From assembly GCF_025384765.1 (NCBI RefSeq), contig NZ_VHLL01000002.1, positions 372,001 to 436,000 of the forward strand: DNA of 64,000 bases. The letters are read 5' to 3'. Origin of the DNA: Methanoculleus formosensis. Its GTDB lineage: Archaea; Halobacteriota; Methanomicrobia; Methanomicrobiales; Methanoculleaceae. Below are positions 52,746 to 61,923 of this stretch, piece after piece; the stretch's first letter is position 1; every line of letters begins with the position of its first letter. The notes beneath the pieces were generated by a model that worked only from the letters and a program-made list of their open reading frames with translations, ran no database searches and had not been told where the DNA came from. The translations under genes were made by a program, and so were the position numbers.

Positions 52746-53326
52746 AGCGTCACCCCCATCTTCTCAAAGAGCGGCACGACCGCCGTCTCCACGATATCGG
52801 TCGGCAGGGTATCCTCGCTCGCCACATAGTAAAACTTTCCTTCCCGGATGTACTGGCGCCGGACCTTGAACCCCTCGGGAGCGATGTACTGGAGCGCGTA
52901 GATGACGTCCTTGTACAGGGTCTCGCTCGGGTCGGCCACCACCAGCCGGTCGAGGTTCTCGTCCCCGGCCATCCCCGCCGGAAGAACGATGGTGAACCGG
53001 TCGGGCTGGTCGACGTGCTCCTTGCCGTAGATCACCCAGAGTTTCTGGAGGAGCGGCGCGAGATAGGTCTCGTCGCTGATATCGAGGACGACCTCTTTCT
53101 CGCCGCGGTTGACGTTGGCAAAGTCGGCAACCCGGATCTCACGCGGCATATGGCGGAGCAGCCCCGCCGCGACGAAGATCGGCACCTTCGGGTCGACGTA
53201 GATATGCAGCCGGTCGATCACCTTGATGAGGTCCAGGTCCTGGAGGACGTCGCCTGCGACCCGCTCGTAAGCGACCCTTCCGACCTCGTCCGGCGACTCG
53301 ACCACGAAGTAGTTCAACGGGGGCAT
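52742..53326 (-). CDS. mmp17: Methanogenesis marker protein 17
   Basis: The 194-residue protein matches methanogenesis marker 17: YFVVESPDEVGRVAYERVAGDVLQDLDL at the start and DIVETAVVPLFEKMGVTL at the end. It is a known component of the MCR activation machinery with Mmp7 and Mmp3. No cofactor motif is obvious. It begins directly after the mmp15 stop (0 bases) and overlaps mmp7 by 4 bases, so translation is coupled. Confidence 0.92.
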   Translation of the reverse strand: MPPLNYFVVESPDEVGRVAYERVAGDVLQDLDLIKVIDRLHIYVDPKVPIFVAAGLLRHMPREIRVADFANVNRGEKEVVLDISDETYLAPLLQKLWVIYGKEHVDQPDRFTIVLPAGMAGDENLDRLVVADPSETLYKDVIYALQYIAPEGFKVRRQYIREGKFYYVASEDTLPTDIVETAVVPLFEKMGVTL

Positions 53327-54562
53327 CTACTCTCCTTTGATGAATCCCGACGCGAGCAGGGCGGCTCCGACCGCGCCGATGTACTGCGAATGGGGCGGGA
53401 CGACGACCTCGGTCTGCAGGAGCTGGCCCATCGCGTAGACCAGCCCCTCGATCAGCGAGGTGCCGCCGACCATGATCACCGGCTCTTTGATGTCGACCTC
53501 CTGCAACTGCTGCTCGAAGACCTGTTCCGCGACGCTGTGGCAGGCCGCAGCCGCCACGTCCTCGGGCGAACTCCCTGCCGCGAGGGCGTTCACCAGGCTC
53601 TGCGTCCCGAAGACGATGCAGTAACTGTTCATCGGGACGTTCTTGCCCATGCCCTTCATCGCAAGGGGGCCAAGCTCGGTGATATCGATACCGAGCCGTT
53701 TTGCGGTCATCTCCAGGAACCTCCCGCTTGCGCCGGCGCAGATCCCGCCCATCGTGAAGGTGCCCGGGATGCCGTCGATGACGCTGATCGCCTTGTTGTC
53801 CATCCCGCCGATGTCGATGACGGTCGAGGCGCCCCGCTGGTGACCGGCGAGGTAGACGGCACCCTTCGAGTTCACCGTCAGCTCCTCCTGGATGAGTTCC
53901 GCACCGAGATGCTTCCCGATCAGGAACCGGCCGTATCCGGTGGTGCCGATGGCCTGGATATCCTCGCGGGTAAGGCCCGCCATCTCAAGCGCGTCCGAGA
54001 CCGCGCTCTCGGCGCTCTTGAGCACCTCGGTCGTCGGGTGCCACCCGGTGCCGACGATCTCGTTGTCCTTCATCACGACGGCCTTCGTCGTGCTCGACCC
54101 GGAATCGACGCCCATCGTGATCCCGGTCTGCTCCTCGCGGGCAAGAAGCGCTCTCCGGCGGGCGATGGTCGTCAGGGCCTCCATCCTGGTGAGGAGGGTC
54201 CCCGCGGTCGTCCGCTCGGTGAAGGAGTAACTCACCACCGAGAGTTTCGAGTTCTCGGGGATGTACCGCCGGAGTTCGTTTCTGACGATCGCCGCCTCGG
54301 CGCACCGGAAGCAGGTGCCGATGAAGACCCCGTCCGCCTCCACCTTCCCCTCCACGAGGGCCATGGCCCGGGCGATCATCAGTTTCAGATCGGCGCTCTT
54401 GACGTCCAGCCCGAACTTCTTGACCGCACGCTCCACATCGCCTAGAGCAATATCGGGGAAGAAGACCTCCGCACCCACCGACTCGGCGGCGTCATAGATC
54501 TCCTTCTGGACGCCGCTATACTCCGCCCCGCAGGTGAGCTGGGCGATCCGTACTTTCTTCAC
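53327..54562 (-). CDS. mmp15: Methanogenesis marker protein 15 (HgdC/BadF-type ATPase)
   Basis: The 411-residue protein is an ASKHA-fold ATPase related to the activator of 2-hydroxyacyl-CoA dehydratase. It has the phosphate-binding [27 protein letters not shown], the cysteine of [14 protein letters not shown] and the second cluster-type cysteine in [12 protein letters not shown], matching the positions that hold a bridging 4Fe-4S cluster in HgdC, and [10 protein letters not shown] near the end. Such activators use ATP to drive a low-potential electron transfer, which suits MCR activation; that role is inferred. The first 150 residues are an additional domain with [12 protein letters not shown]. 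Confidence 0.92.
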   Translation of the reverse strand: MKKVRIAQLTCGAEYSGVQKEIYDAAESVGAEVFFPDIALGDVERAVKKFGLDVKSADLKLMIARAMALVEGKVEADGVFIGTCFRCAEAAIVRNELRRYIPENSKLSVVSYSFTERTTAGTLLTRMEALTTIARRRALLAREEQTGITMGVDSGSSTTKAVVMKDNEIVGTGWHPTTEVLKSAESAVSDALEMAGLTREDIQAIGTTGYGRFLIGKHLGAELIQEELTVNSKGAVYLAGHQRGASTVIDIGGMDNKAISVIDGIPGTFTMGGICAGASGRFLEMTAKRLGIDITELGPLAMKGMGKNVPMNSYCIVFGTQSLVNALAAGSSPEDVAAAACHSVAEQVFEQQLQEVDIKEPVIMVGGTSLIEGLVYAMGQLLQTEVVVPPHSQYIGAVGAALLASGFIKGE

Positions 54563-55011
54563 GCTTCACCTCCGTCCTCGAGACCTGCAAGAAATTTCTT
54601 GACGGCGGCGACGAACCGGATGCCCTCGTCTTCATCTCTCGGATACTCCAGTTCCAGGATCGGGATCCCGCTCTGGCGGAGAGTGAAGAGGATCAACTCA
54701 TCGGTTCTGGCGCATCCCATGCACCCGAACGCAAAGTCCGCCTCGGTGACGATGATCGCGGCCTCGGCCTCCTCGATGAGGGGGCCGTAGATCGCCATCC
54801 GTCCCCGAACGCCGGACGGCACCTCGACGGCCGCGTACTTCAGGCCGCGCTTGGGTTCTTCGGGAGTGATCTGCAGGGGCGGGGAGTCTACCCCGGCGGT
54901 CTGTATCCTCTCCCGGATACCGAGGGCTGCACCGAGCGGCTTATGGCCGAACCGGGCCACCAGGTCGGAGAGGATGAGGCTCGTTGCAGGGTAGATAAAC
55001 ACCTTTGCCAT
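54559..55011 (-). CDS. mmp5: Methanogenesis marker protein 5
   Basis: The 150-residue protein matches methanogenesis marker 5: [26 protein letters not shown] at the start and [21 protein letters not shown] with a C-x2-C in the middle. Biochemical function is unknown. It overlaps mmp15 by 4 bases and follows mmp6 by 5 bases in the operon. Confidence 0.9.
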   Translation of the reverse strand: MAKVFIYPATSLILSDLVARFGHKPLGAALGIRERIQTAGVDSPPLQITPEEPKRGLKYAAVEVPSGVRGRMAIYGPLIEEAEAAIIVTEADFAFGCMGCARTDELILFTLRQSGIPILELEYPRDEDEGIRFVAAVKKFLAGLEDGGEA

Positions 55012-55016
55012 TGTAT

Positions 55017-55472
55017 TCAGGACTCCTCTGAATCTATCAGTTCTTGTAGTCGCTTGATATCGAGTTTTGGTTTCGTCTCGGGCGGTGCCGGTTCCGCCTC
55101 GTCTCCTTCACGCCGCCCGAGCTCCTCGAGCCCGCGGGTGATGTAGCGCAGGAGGCGGAACTCTCGTTCGTGGCCGAGATAGCCCGGCCTCGCCCCGCCG
55201 AGGTTCGCCCGGCAGCGTCTCGGGTCCCCGGGAGGGAACCCCCGGTCCTTGACGAAGATATGGGTCGGGTCGAACGAGCGGATCTCCTCGAGGAGGCGGT
55301 CGACAGACTCCGGTTCGCCCGTCACCTGAAGACCGAAACACGTCTCCTTGATGAGGACGCCTTCTGAGGCCTCGTAGGCCCTGAGCGCGAGTTCGCCGGG
55401 CGTCATCGTCGGGGACTCGACGAAGACGTATTTGGTCACCGTGCCCACGTAATCCGGGGTATATTCGGCCAT
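55017..55472 (-). CDS. mmp6: Methanogenesis marker protein 6
   Basis: The 151-residue protein matches methanogenesis marker 6: VTKYVFVESPTMTPGELALRAYEASEGVLIKET, then DPTHIFVKDRGFPPGDPRRCRANLGGARPGYLG and a helical tail. Function is unknown. I use ATG 55472 with GGAGGTGA 4 bases upstream rather than the GTG directly before it. The start overlaps the mmp3 stop. Confidence 0.9.
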   Translation of the reverse strand: MAEYTPDYVGTVTKYVFVESPTMTPGELALRAYEASEGVLIKETCFGLQVTGEPESVDRLLEEIRSFDPTHIFVKDRGFPPGDPRRCRANLGGARPGYLGHEREFRLLRYITRGLEELGRREGDEAEPAPPETKPKLDIKRLQELIDSEES

Positions 55473-56998
55473 CACTTCACCTCCTTCACGTATACCGTGG
55501 CTCCTTCGCGCATCCCGGCAAGGTTCCCCGCATCGAGCACCTTCCCGATGACGTTCGTGCCGGTGAGCGGCTCGGACGTCGGGCCGAACTCGGCGTTCGG
55601 CGTGGTCCGGATGCCGACCATGCCCGCGCCACGCCGGGAGTCGTTCGTCATCGCGAGAGTGTAGGCCGGCACCTCCCCGGTCGGCGTGTTCTCCGGGATG
55701 ATCCCGACACCCTTTCCGATCTTCGGCTTGAAGAGGAAGACGTCCTCGAAGACGAAGACGAGCGGCATCTTCCCGACGCTGTGGTGCTTGAGCCCGGTCA
55801 CCTCACGGAAGATCGTGACCGACCGGGGTGCGGCCGCCTCATCGAGGGTGATGCTGACGACGTTCTCGGCAGGCACCGTCTCAAGCCGGACCTCGCCGCC
55901 GGCCAGCACCTCGAGCGTCGTTGCCGGGGTCTGGGCGACCACGATGCGATCGCCTTCGGCCGCGTCGGCGGCGAGGGAGACGCCGCGCCGGGCGGCGACC
56001 GCTTTCGCCTCGGCGAGCGAGAGGCCGACGAGATCGAACTGTTCCGGTTCCGCACGGAAAGCGAAGAGATCGCCCTCCCCGGCAAACCTGACGAGTTCGA
56101 TGCCGTGGATGACCCTCCCGACGACGGTGTGCGCCGGGCTTGCCGAGACGCCCTGGGTGTAGATGTAGACCCCTCCGGGGGATTTCCCGGCGGTCCGGAC
56201 CGTGACGGTGCCTTCAAGCCTCGGGCCGGAGAGTTCTGCCGGAACCCGGGTTGGGACCAGGTGCGTGTCGGCAACGTAGGTGCTGCTTGAGGAGGCCACC
56301 CTGAACCTGCCGCCCTGCACGGAGAGGAGGAAGTGCTCGACGCTCCGGGCGGTGCCGGTATCGGTCCCGTCCTTTCCGGAACCCTGCACCTCCGCTTCCA
56401 CGTAGGAGACGAGCTGCATCCCGTCTTCGAGCGGGAAGTTCGCGTCGCGGGTGACGATGACGTTTGAACGGTCGACACGCCGGAATACCCGCTCGACACC
56501 GGTGATCCGGTCGCCATCGGCGAGCCGGTCGAGCAAACCCCGGCCGGTGACGACCTTGCCGATGACGCCGCCGTCCTCCGGGGCGCCGTAGTCGGCGGTA
56601 TGCCCCATCCGCGCGAAGATCAGGTAGGACCGGGAGGGATCGTAGCCCCCGCACCCGAGGATCACGTCCCCGCGCTCGTACCGGCCCGGACGGCGTGCCG
56701 GGCGGACGTCGGACTCGAACTGCCCGAAGGCTGCGGCGTACCGGTCCTGCCAGTGCAGGCGGAGCCGTTCTGCAACCTCCGGGCGGAGGAGGGAGGAGAC
56801 CGCCGCGGTCTTCGCCACCTCGACGACCAGATCGCCTGCCGGGGTGGTGAACCTGACCTCCTGCGACTCGGCTTCATCTTCAACGAGCGCCGGGCGGATG
56901 ACGGCGACGCTGCATTCCTCATCCCGTTCAGGGAGGAGGTCGCCGAGCAGAGAACCCGCCGGAACCGAGATGCGTTTGCCGTCCAGATGGATCTCCAT
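55472..56998 (-). CDS. mmp3: Methanogenesis marker protein 3 (UPF0288)
   Basis: The 508-residue protein matches methanogenesis marker 3/UPF0288. It begins with a ubiquitin-like or TGS-like stretch (EIHLDGKRISVPAGSLLGDLLP) and contains two cyclophilin-like beta segments (GVYIYTQGVSASPAHTVVGRVIHGIELV; PLVFVFEDVFLFKPKIGKGVGIIPENTPTGEVPAY). Mmp3 co-purifies with McrC, Mmp7 and Mmp17 in the MCR activation component. ATG 56998 is chosen as GAGGTG lies 6 bases upstream; the GTG at 57007 is inside that ribosome site. It follows atwA by 10 bases. Confidence 0.92.
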   Translation of the reverse strand: MEIHLDGKRISVPAGSLLGDLLPERDEECSVAVIRPALVEDEAESQEVRFTTPAGDLVVEVAKTAAVSSLLRPEVAERLRLHWQDRYAAAFGQFESDVRPARRPGRYERGDVILGCGGYDPSRSYLIFARMGHTADYGAPEDGGVIGKVVTGRGLLDRLADGDRITGVERVFRRVDRSNVIVTRDANFPLEDGMQLVSYVEAEVQGSGKDGTDTGTARSVEHFLLSVQGGRFRVASSSSTYVADTHLVPTRVPAELSGPRLEGTVTVRTAGKSPGGVYIYTQGVSASPAHTVVGRVIHGIELVRFAGEGDLFAFRAEPEQFDLVGLSLAEAKAVAARRGVSLAADAAEGDRIVVAQTPATTLEVLAGGEVRLETVPAENVVSITLDEAAAPRSVTIFREVTGLKHHSVGKMPLVFVFEDVFLFKPKIGKGVGIIPENTPTGEVPAYTLAMTNDSRRGAGMVGIRTTPNAEFGPTSEPLTGTNVIGKVLDAGNLAGMREGATVYVKEVK

Positions 56999-57008
56999 TA
57001 CGTGCACC

Positions 57009-58622
57009 TCAGGCGGCTCCGCCGCCCCCCATCACCGTTCTTTCATCCTCGGTGAGATGGGCAAGCACCTCAGCTGTCGGCCCCAGCTTGATGATCTTGC
57101 CTCCCCGCATGAGGGCGACGCGATCGCAGATGTCTTTCACGAACTCCATGTCGTGCGAGACCACAATAAACGTCTCGTCCATCTCCTCGCGGGCGTGGAG
57201 GATCGAGTGCTTCACGTCGATCTTCGTGATCGGATCCATGGTTCCTGTCGGTTCGTCGAGGACGACGAGCAGAGGCTCCCGGATCAGCACCTGGGCGAGG
57301 GCCACCCGGTGCTTCTCGCCCTCGGAGAGCTCTCCAGGATAGCGGTCCAGGATCTCCTTGCTCTTCTCGGGGGTGAACCCGGCCATCCCGAGGGTGATGA
57401 TAGCCTTCCTCATCGCGAGTTCTTTCGGGAATTCAAGGCCGATGGCGTCGGTGAGGTTATCGAGCACCGTCCTGTGCGGGTAGAGGTCGTACTCCTGGTG
57501 GAGGAGCCCGATGTAGCCCTTTGCCCGGCCGCGGTTCTCGATGCCGGGTTTCGTCATGTCGATCCAGTCGTCGCCGATCCGGATGTTCATCTCGCCGCTG
57601 GTGGGCTCAAGGATCCCGGATATGATCCGCGATAGGGTCGTCTTGCCCGCCCCGCTCTTCCCGATGATCCCGAAGATCTCTTTCTCGGCGACCTCGAACG
57701 AGACGCTGTTGACCGCCCGGACGACGCCCCGGTCGACCGAGAGGTAGCGCTTGACTACGTCGCGGGCGATCAGGATCTTCTCACCGACCTCCCCGGTCTG
57801 GCGCTCTGCGACGTCGCTGTAGTCCTCCATGAACCGGTCGATGACTTCACCGGGGGCGCCGATTCCCTTGATCTCTCCGTTTTCAAGGAGGATTGCTCGA
57901 TCGGCCACATCCTCGATGACGTTTGAGAAGTGAGACGTGACGATCATTCCCATATCGTTCTCCCGGGCGCTCTCGATGAGCATCCGGTGGACGAGCGTGG
58001 CGGTCTCCGGGTCGAGCGTCCCGGTCGGTTCGTCCGCATAGAGGATGAACGGATTCTTCGCGAGCTGCCGTGCGAGCACCACCCGCTGCTTCTCGCCGCC
58101 GGAGAGGTCGCGGGCGATATGCATCATCCGGTGGGAGAGCCTGACCTGGTCGATCAGGTCGGCGGCCCTGCTGACGGCCTTCTCACCCGGGTAGCCGACG
58201 TCGTCGAGCGCCCGCAGGACGTTCTCGATCACCCGGTCGTCGCCGTAGAGCGCGAACGTCCGCTGGAACATGATGGCGGTTCTGCGCATGATCCGCCGTT
58301 TCATCGTCGCGTTATCTTCCGCCCAGAGATCGACGTCCGCGAGCTCGAGTGTCCCGGTGCAGATGGGACACGGCTTTCCCGCCTCGCTCGGGACATCGAC
58401 ATGATCGCATCCATTGCAGACGGCGACGTGATAGATGATCGCGCCCCCTGTCGGGGGCTGGTCGACACCTCGCATGAGGTGCATGAGAACGGTCTTACCG
58501 GCGCCGCTCCTGCCGATGATACCGACGGTCTCTCCCTCCGCCACCTCAAAATTGATATTTTTCAGCACGGCAGTCCCGTTAAACTCCATGCAAAGGTTCT
58601 TAACTGTAATAAGTGGGGTCAT
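57009..58622 (-). CDS. atwA: Methyl-coenzyme M reductase activation component A2
   Basis: The 537-residue protein has two ABC ATPase domains in tandem and no membrane part. Walker A motifs are GRSGAGKT and GKSGAGKT, signatures LSGGEKQR and LSEGEKHR, Walker [13 protein letters not shown] and [12 protein letters not shown]. An insert in the first domain holds four cysteines (CNGCDH ... CPIC), a possible zinc or cluster site. A2 supplies ATP-driven conformational work for reductive activation of the F430 nickel in MCR. It leads the mmp genes; a TATA-like box just upstream (58668-58677) suggests it also has its own promoter. Confidence 0.95.
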   Translation of the reverse strand: MTPLITVKNLCMEFNGTAVLKNINFEVAEGETVGIIGRSGAGKTVLMHLMRGVDQPPTGGAIIYHVAVCNGCDHVDVPSEAGKPCPICTGTLELADVDLWAEDNATMKRRIMRRTAIMFQRTFALYGDDRVIENVLRALDDVGYPGEKAVSRAADLIDQVRLSHRMMHIARDLSGGEKQRVVLARQLAKNPFILYADEPTGTLDPETATLVHRMLIESARENDMGMIVTSHFSNVIEDVADRAILLENGEIKGIGAPGEVIDRFMEDYSDVAERQTGEVGEKILIARDVVKRYLSVDRGVVRAVNSVSFEVAEKEIFGIIGKSGAGKTTLSRIISGILEPTSGEMNIRIGDDWIDMTKPGIENRGRAKGYIGLLHQEYDLYPHRTVLDNLTDAIGLEFPKELAMRKAIITLGMAGFTPEKSKEILDRYPGELSEGEKHRVALAQVLIREPLLVVLDEPTGTMDPITKIDVKHSILHAREEMDETFIVVSHDMEFVKDICDRVALMRGGKIIKLGPTAEVLAHLTEDERTVMGGGGAA

Positions 58623-58667
58623 CCTGAGGTCCTCGTTAAACTAATCTTCATCTGGGATCATATTAGG

Positions 58668-58677
58668 GTTTATATTG
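58668..58677 (-). promoter_or_regulatory. Possible internal promoter before atwA
   Basis: On the minus strand CAATATAAAC is a TATA-like box overlapping the end of the HAD gene. It would start transcription near 58645, giving atwA a leader of about 23 bases. Confidence 0.4.
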
Positions 58678-59512
58678 TTGCACTTTTCCCGGGCGCCGCG
58701 GTATCCGCGAGGAGTTCTGCCACGATACCGGGCACCTCGCTGACGTTGTGGATCACCCGATCCACGCTTGCATAAAGGACGGCCGGTTTCCGGTCAGACT
58801 GCTGTTCGGTGAGCACCGCGAGATCCGCTCTCCGAAAGGCGTTCAAGTCGTTGATGGCATCTCCAACCATAACAACTTTGTCGTACTGCTCTTTGAGGTC
58901 CTCCACGATCCGTGCCTTCATCGAGGGGGTCGCGACGCCGTAGACCCTCTCCCGGGGGATACCGAGGTAATCGCCCATCCGCTCGAGCTTCGCGACGCGG
59001 TCGCCGGACGCGATGTATGCGGGGACACCCATCCGGTGCAGCTCGCTGACGGTCTCTCTCGCGCCCTCGAACGGCCTTCCGCCGGTCGTCACCGTGAACT
59101 CGATGCCGGGGATGTCCATGTTCAGGATCACGCCGCTGTTCATGGTGACGATCGACTCTCTCTTGCAGCAGCTCCAGACCTGCCGGATGCATGCCTGCAG
59201 GTCGCCGATGCGGGCACGCTCGTCGTTGTAGAGGAGGTTCCCCACCTCTTCGGCGGGGATGACCCGGCGGGAGCAGGCCACCCCGAACCCGACCGACCGG
59301 GAGAGGAAGAACTCGGAGAGGCACTGGTCCTCCGGCGCCTCCATGACGTCCCGGGAGTGGAGGTGGAGGACGACGAGCACTCGCGCTTCCGACCCGAAGG
59401 TGATGGTCGTGGTCTCGACCTCGGTCAGCATCTCATCGTTGAGGATGTCGCGCGCTACCCGGTAAGTCCGCAGAAGTGTGCCCGCACTATCAAAAACAAC
59501 GGCTACCGACAT
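58670..59512 (-). CDS. HAD-superfamily hydrolase, P-type-ATPase-like
   Basis: The 280-residue protein has HAD motif I as VFDSAGTLLRT (nucleophile D8; the usual second Asp is replaced by Ala), motif II-like AYIASGDR, and motifs III/IV as KARIVEDLKEQYDKVVMVGDAINDLNAFRRADLAV, resembling the phosphorylation domain of P-type ATPases. No membrane helix is present. The Ala at the acid/base position would favour ATPase-like over simple phosphatase chemistry. The substrate is unknown. It lies directly upstream of atwA on the same strand (47 bases), hence possibly linked to MCR activation. Confidence 0.8.
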   Translation of the reverse strand: MSVAVVFDSAGTLLRTYRVARDILNDEMLTEVETTTITFGSEARVLVVLHLHSRDVMEAPEDQCLSEFFLSRSVGFGVACSRRVIPAEEVGNLLYNDERARIGDLQACIRQVWSCCKRESIVTMNSGVILNMDIPGIEFTVTTGGRPFEGARETVSELHRMGVPAYIASGDRVAKLERMGDYLGIPRERVYGVATPSMKARIVEDLKEQYDKVVMVGDAINDLNAFRRADLAVLTEQQSDRKPAVLYASVDRVIHNVSEVPGIVAELLADTAAPGKSATI

Positions 59513-59566
59513 ATTTTCACGTCAATAAATCTATGTAGTCTCTTGTCCTCTCTTCAATGAGGATCT

Positions 59567-60496
59567 ATGTTACTGAGTGAGACGGCAGCAAGTATAAAGA
59601 ATATGGAGATCCGGGGCGCCGGCAGGATCGCCCGGGCTGCGGTGGAGGCACTGGCCGACTATGCCCGAAATCTCGATGTATCCGACCCCGAGACCTTCAA
59701 GCAGGAGATGCAGGAGGCAGCCGATCTCCTCACCGGAACCCGGCCGACCGCCGTCTCGCTCCCGAACGCTGTGCGCTCCGTGATGCGGGCGCTCGACTCG
59801 TTCGACTCGGTGGAGGCCGCACGGGACGCACTCCTTCTCAGCGCGGCGGAGTTCGTCGAGCACTCGGAGCACGCGATCGAGCGGATAGCGGAGATCGGGG
59901 CACGTCACATCTCCGACGGCGACGTTCTCATGACCCACTGCAACTCGGAGGCGGCGCTCGGGTGCATCCTGGAGGCCCACCGGCAGGGGAAGGAGGTCGA
60001 GGTCTACGCGACGGAAGTTCGTCCCCGCGGCCAGGGGCTCATCACGATCCGGACGTTGAACGACGCCGGTATCCGGACGAACTACATCGTCGATTCGGCG
60101 GTCCGCTACTTCATTAACGACGTCGATCTCGTCTTCGTCGGCGCCGACGCTATCGCAGTGAACGGCGCGGTGGTGAACAAGATCGGGACCGCCCAGATTG
60201 CTCACGCCGCACACGAGGCCCGGACGAACGTCATCGTGGCGGCCGAGACCTACAAGTTCGCGCCGAGGACGATCCTCGGTGAACTGATCGAGATTGAGGA
60301 ACGGGACACAGCCGAGGTGCTCCCGGCAGAGGTGGCAAAGGAGCTCCCCTTCGTGCGGGTCAGGAACCCGGCCTTCGACGTGACGCCCGCGGAGTACGTC
60401 GACCTGATCGTCACCGAGCAGGGGGCGATCCCGCCGGGGCTGGCGTTCACGGTGATACGGGACTATCTCGGGTGGAAGATCGAGGAGTTGCGGTGA
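59567..60496 (+). CDS. Ribose 1,5-bisphosphate isomerase
   Basis: The 309-residue protein belongs to the eIF2B-alpha/MtnA superfamily. It converts ribose 1,5-bisphosphate to ribulose 1,5-bisphosphate in the archaeal AMP/nucleoside degradation route to type III RuBisCO. Family features are LMTHCNSEAALGCILEAHRQGKEVEVYATEVRPRGQG (with the catalytic Cys in HCNSE) and DLVFVGADAIAVNGAVVNKIGT with the catalytic Asp. Motif spacing fits the isomerase rather than eIF2B. It diverges from the HAD gene across 54 bases. Confidence 0.88.
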   Translation: MLLSETAASIKNMEIRGAGRIARAAVEALADYARNLDVSDPETFKQEMQEAADLLTGTRPTAVSLPNAVRSVMRALDSFDSVEAARDALLLSAAEFVEHSEHAIERIAEIGARHISDGDVLMTHCNSEAALGCILEAHRQGKEVEVYATEVRPRGQGLITIRTLNDAGIRTNYIVDSAVRYFINDVDLVFVGADAIAVNGAVVNKIGTAQIAHAAHEARTNVIVAAETYKFAPRTILGELIEIEERDTAEVLPAEVAKELPFVRVRNPAFDVTPAEYVDLIVTEQGAIPPGLAFTVIRDYLGWKIEELR

Positions 60497-60596
60497 AGGG
60501 GCCATCCCCTGGCAACGATCTCCGATACCCTGAACACCTCCGCAGGAAACCACACAACACACCCGACACATCCATGCAAACCTTCATCAGGTAAAC

Positions 60597-60611
60597 CTGA
60601 GTATACCTCAG
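60597..60611. promoter_or_regulatory. palindromic operator before the toxin-antitoxin genes
   Basis: CTGAG (60597-60601) and CTCAG (60607-60611) flank TATAC and end one base before the antitoxin ATG. Such palindromes at the start of toxin-antitoxin operons are usually bound by the antitoxin for autoregulation. Confidence 0.5.
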
Positions 60612-60612
60612 T

Positions 60613-60846
60613 ATGACGAGCACCACCATCAAGATCGACGTAGAACTCAGGGACCGGCTCAACGCCCTGAAAGTCCATCCCCGGGAATCTTACAACGAGG
60701 TGATCGAGCGCCTGGCCGAGATGGCAATCGACGAAGAGCCGCTCAGCGAAGAGGCGATCCAGAGAATCGAGCGATCGCTTGAGGATCTCAGGGCCGGAAG
60801 AGTCTACACCTTAGAGGAGGTCATGGCGGAGCTGAAGGAGGAATGA
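60613..60846 (+). CDS. Antitoxin of a RelE-type pair
   Basis: The 77-residue protein starts with a ribbon-like strand (TSTTIKIDVELRDRLNALK) followed by helices (YNEVIERLAEM), as in short ribbon-helix-helix-type antitoxins such as the VapB/DUF7557 group. The C-terminal half is acidic and likely wraps the toxin. Its stop overlaps the toxin start (ATGA), and a palindrome precedes it. Confidence 0.8.
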   Translation: MTSTTIKIDVELRDRLNALKVHPRESYNEVIERLAEMAIDEEPLSEEAIQRIERSLEDLRAGRVYTLEEVMAELKEE

Positions 60847-61115
60847 CCTACCGTGTGGTCATCACCGCAGCGGCCCGTCATGATCTCAGGAGCATTCCGC
60901 GACCCATAGCAGTCAAGATAGGCGAAGAAATTGCATCGCTCGCTGGCGAGACCAACCCGAAAAAGTATCTCAAACGATTGAAGGGAGCGAGCAAACCCCC
61001 GTTCTACTCACTCCGGGTCGGGGATTACCGGGCAATTCTCTCGATCATAGACGACCTCCTGGTGATCCATGTCATCGCAGTCGGGCACCGGAGCAGGGTT
61101 TATCGGAAGTTTTGA
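60843..61115 (+). CDS. RelE/ParE-family toxin
   Basis: The 90-residue protein has the RelE fold pattern: YRVVITAAARHDLRSIPRPIAVKIGEEIASL, KKYLKRLKGASKPPFYSLRVGDYRAILSII and the end VIHVIAVGHRSRVYRKF. Basic residues R57-like in LRVGDYRA and the GHRSRVY tail are typical of mRNA-cleaving archaeal RelE. It is translationally coupled to the antitoxin. Confidence 0.85.
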   Translation: MTYRVVITAAARHDLRSIPRPIAVKIGEEIASLAGETNPKKYLKRLKGASKPPFYSLRVGDYRAILSIIDDLLVIHVIAVGHRSRVYRKF

Positions 61116-61193
61116 GCGAGAGATCTGCAGGAGGCCGTCACCCCAACTATGCTCACTGGAGCAGGTGCACAGATGGGTAAAACCTCCGCCGGC

Positions 61194-61922
61194 CTACTCC
61201 CAGCAGAACGTCTCCATGTCGTACCCGGCGTGCGGCATCCCCGGCGGGACCATGTGACTCATGTGGACGCACCGGTAGTCCCTCGCCCCGACGTCGTGGG
61301 CGAACCTGACCGCCTCGGTGTAGTTCATGTGCTTGGTGATATTGTAACTCTCGGGGGCGATGGCGTCGACGAAGAGGAGGTCGATATCGGTCTTTTCGAG
61401 GAGGTCGCGGCTTGCCTCCGGGATATCCTCCCTTGTGTCGGCGGTGTAGGCGACCGTCACGTCGTCGTGCTCGAGGAGGAGCCCGCAGGTGTAGACCGGC
61501 GGGTGGTTCACCTCGAAATACGTGAACGTCACGCCGAAGAGGTCGAACGGTTCGTAGACCGGAACCGGGTGCTTCTCGAACGGCAGGAAGTGGAGATATC
61601 GCGAGCAGTAGTCCATCACCGGCGGCGGCGCGTAGGCCGGCGGCATCTTCTGCACCCGGTAAAACTCACCAAACCCGATGAAGTGGTCGTAGTGGCCGTG
61701 CGACCAGAGGACAGCGTCGATGTGGGGAGAGCAGGCCCGGAGGAGCTGCTGGCGGAGATCCGGGGACGACTCGATGAGGATGTGTCTCCCATCCGTCTCG
61801 ATGAGGAGGGAGGTCCGGAGCCTTGAGTTCCCCGCCGCGACCATCGCCCGGCAGTTCTCGCAGTCGCAACCCACCTTCGGCGTCCCGATAGCGTCCCCGG
61901 TCCCGAGCAGCGTGATCCGCAT
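61194..61922 (-). CDS. MBL-fold metallohydrolase (PhnP-like)
   Basis: The 242-residue protein has the metallo-beta-lactamase motif SHGHYDHFIGF (HxHxDH), later H and D ligands (EVNHPPVYTCG; AYTADTREDIP; HMSHM) and a cysteine cluster near the start (KVGCDCENCRAM) as in PhnP-type phosphodiesterases. The substrate may be a cyclic phosphate or similar ester. It overlaps the neighbourhood of the AAA gene by a 1-base spacer on the same strand and is likely in one operon with it. Confidence 0.88.
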   Translation of the reverse strand: MRITLLGTGDAIGTPKVGCDCENCRAMVAAGNSRLRTSLLIETDGRHILIESSPDLRQQLLRACSPHIDAVLWSHGHYDHFIGFGEFYRVQKMPPAYAPPPVMDYCSRYLHFLPFEKHPVPVYEPFDLFGVTFTYFEVNHPPVYTCGLLLEHDDVTVAYTADTREDIPEASRDLLEKTDIDLLFVDAIAPESYNITKHMNYTEAVRFAHDVGARDYRCVHMSHMVPPGMPHAGYDMETFCWE

Positions 61923-61923
61923 C

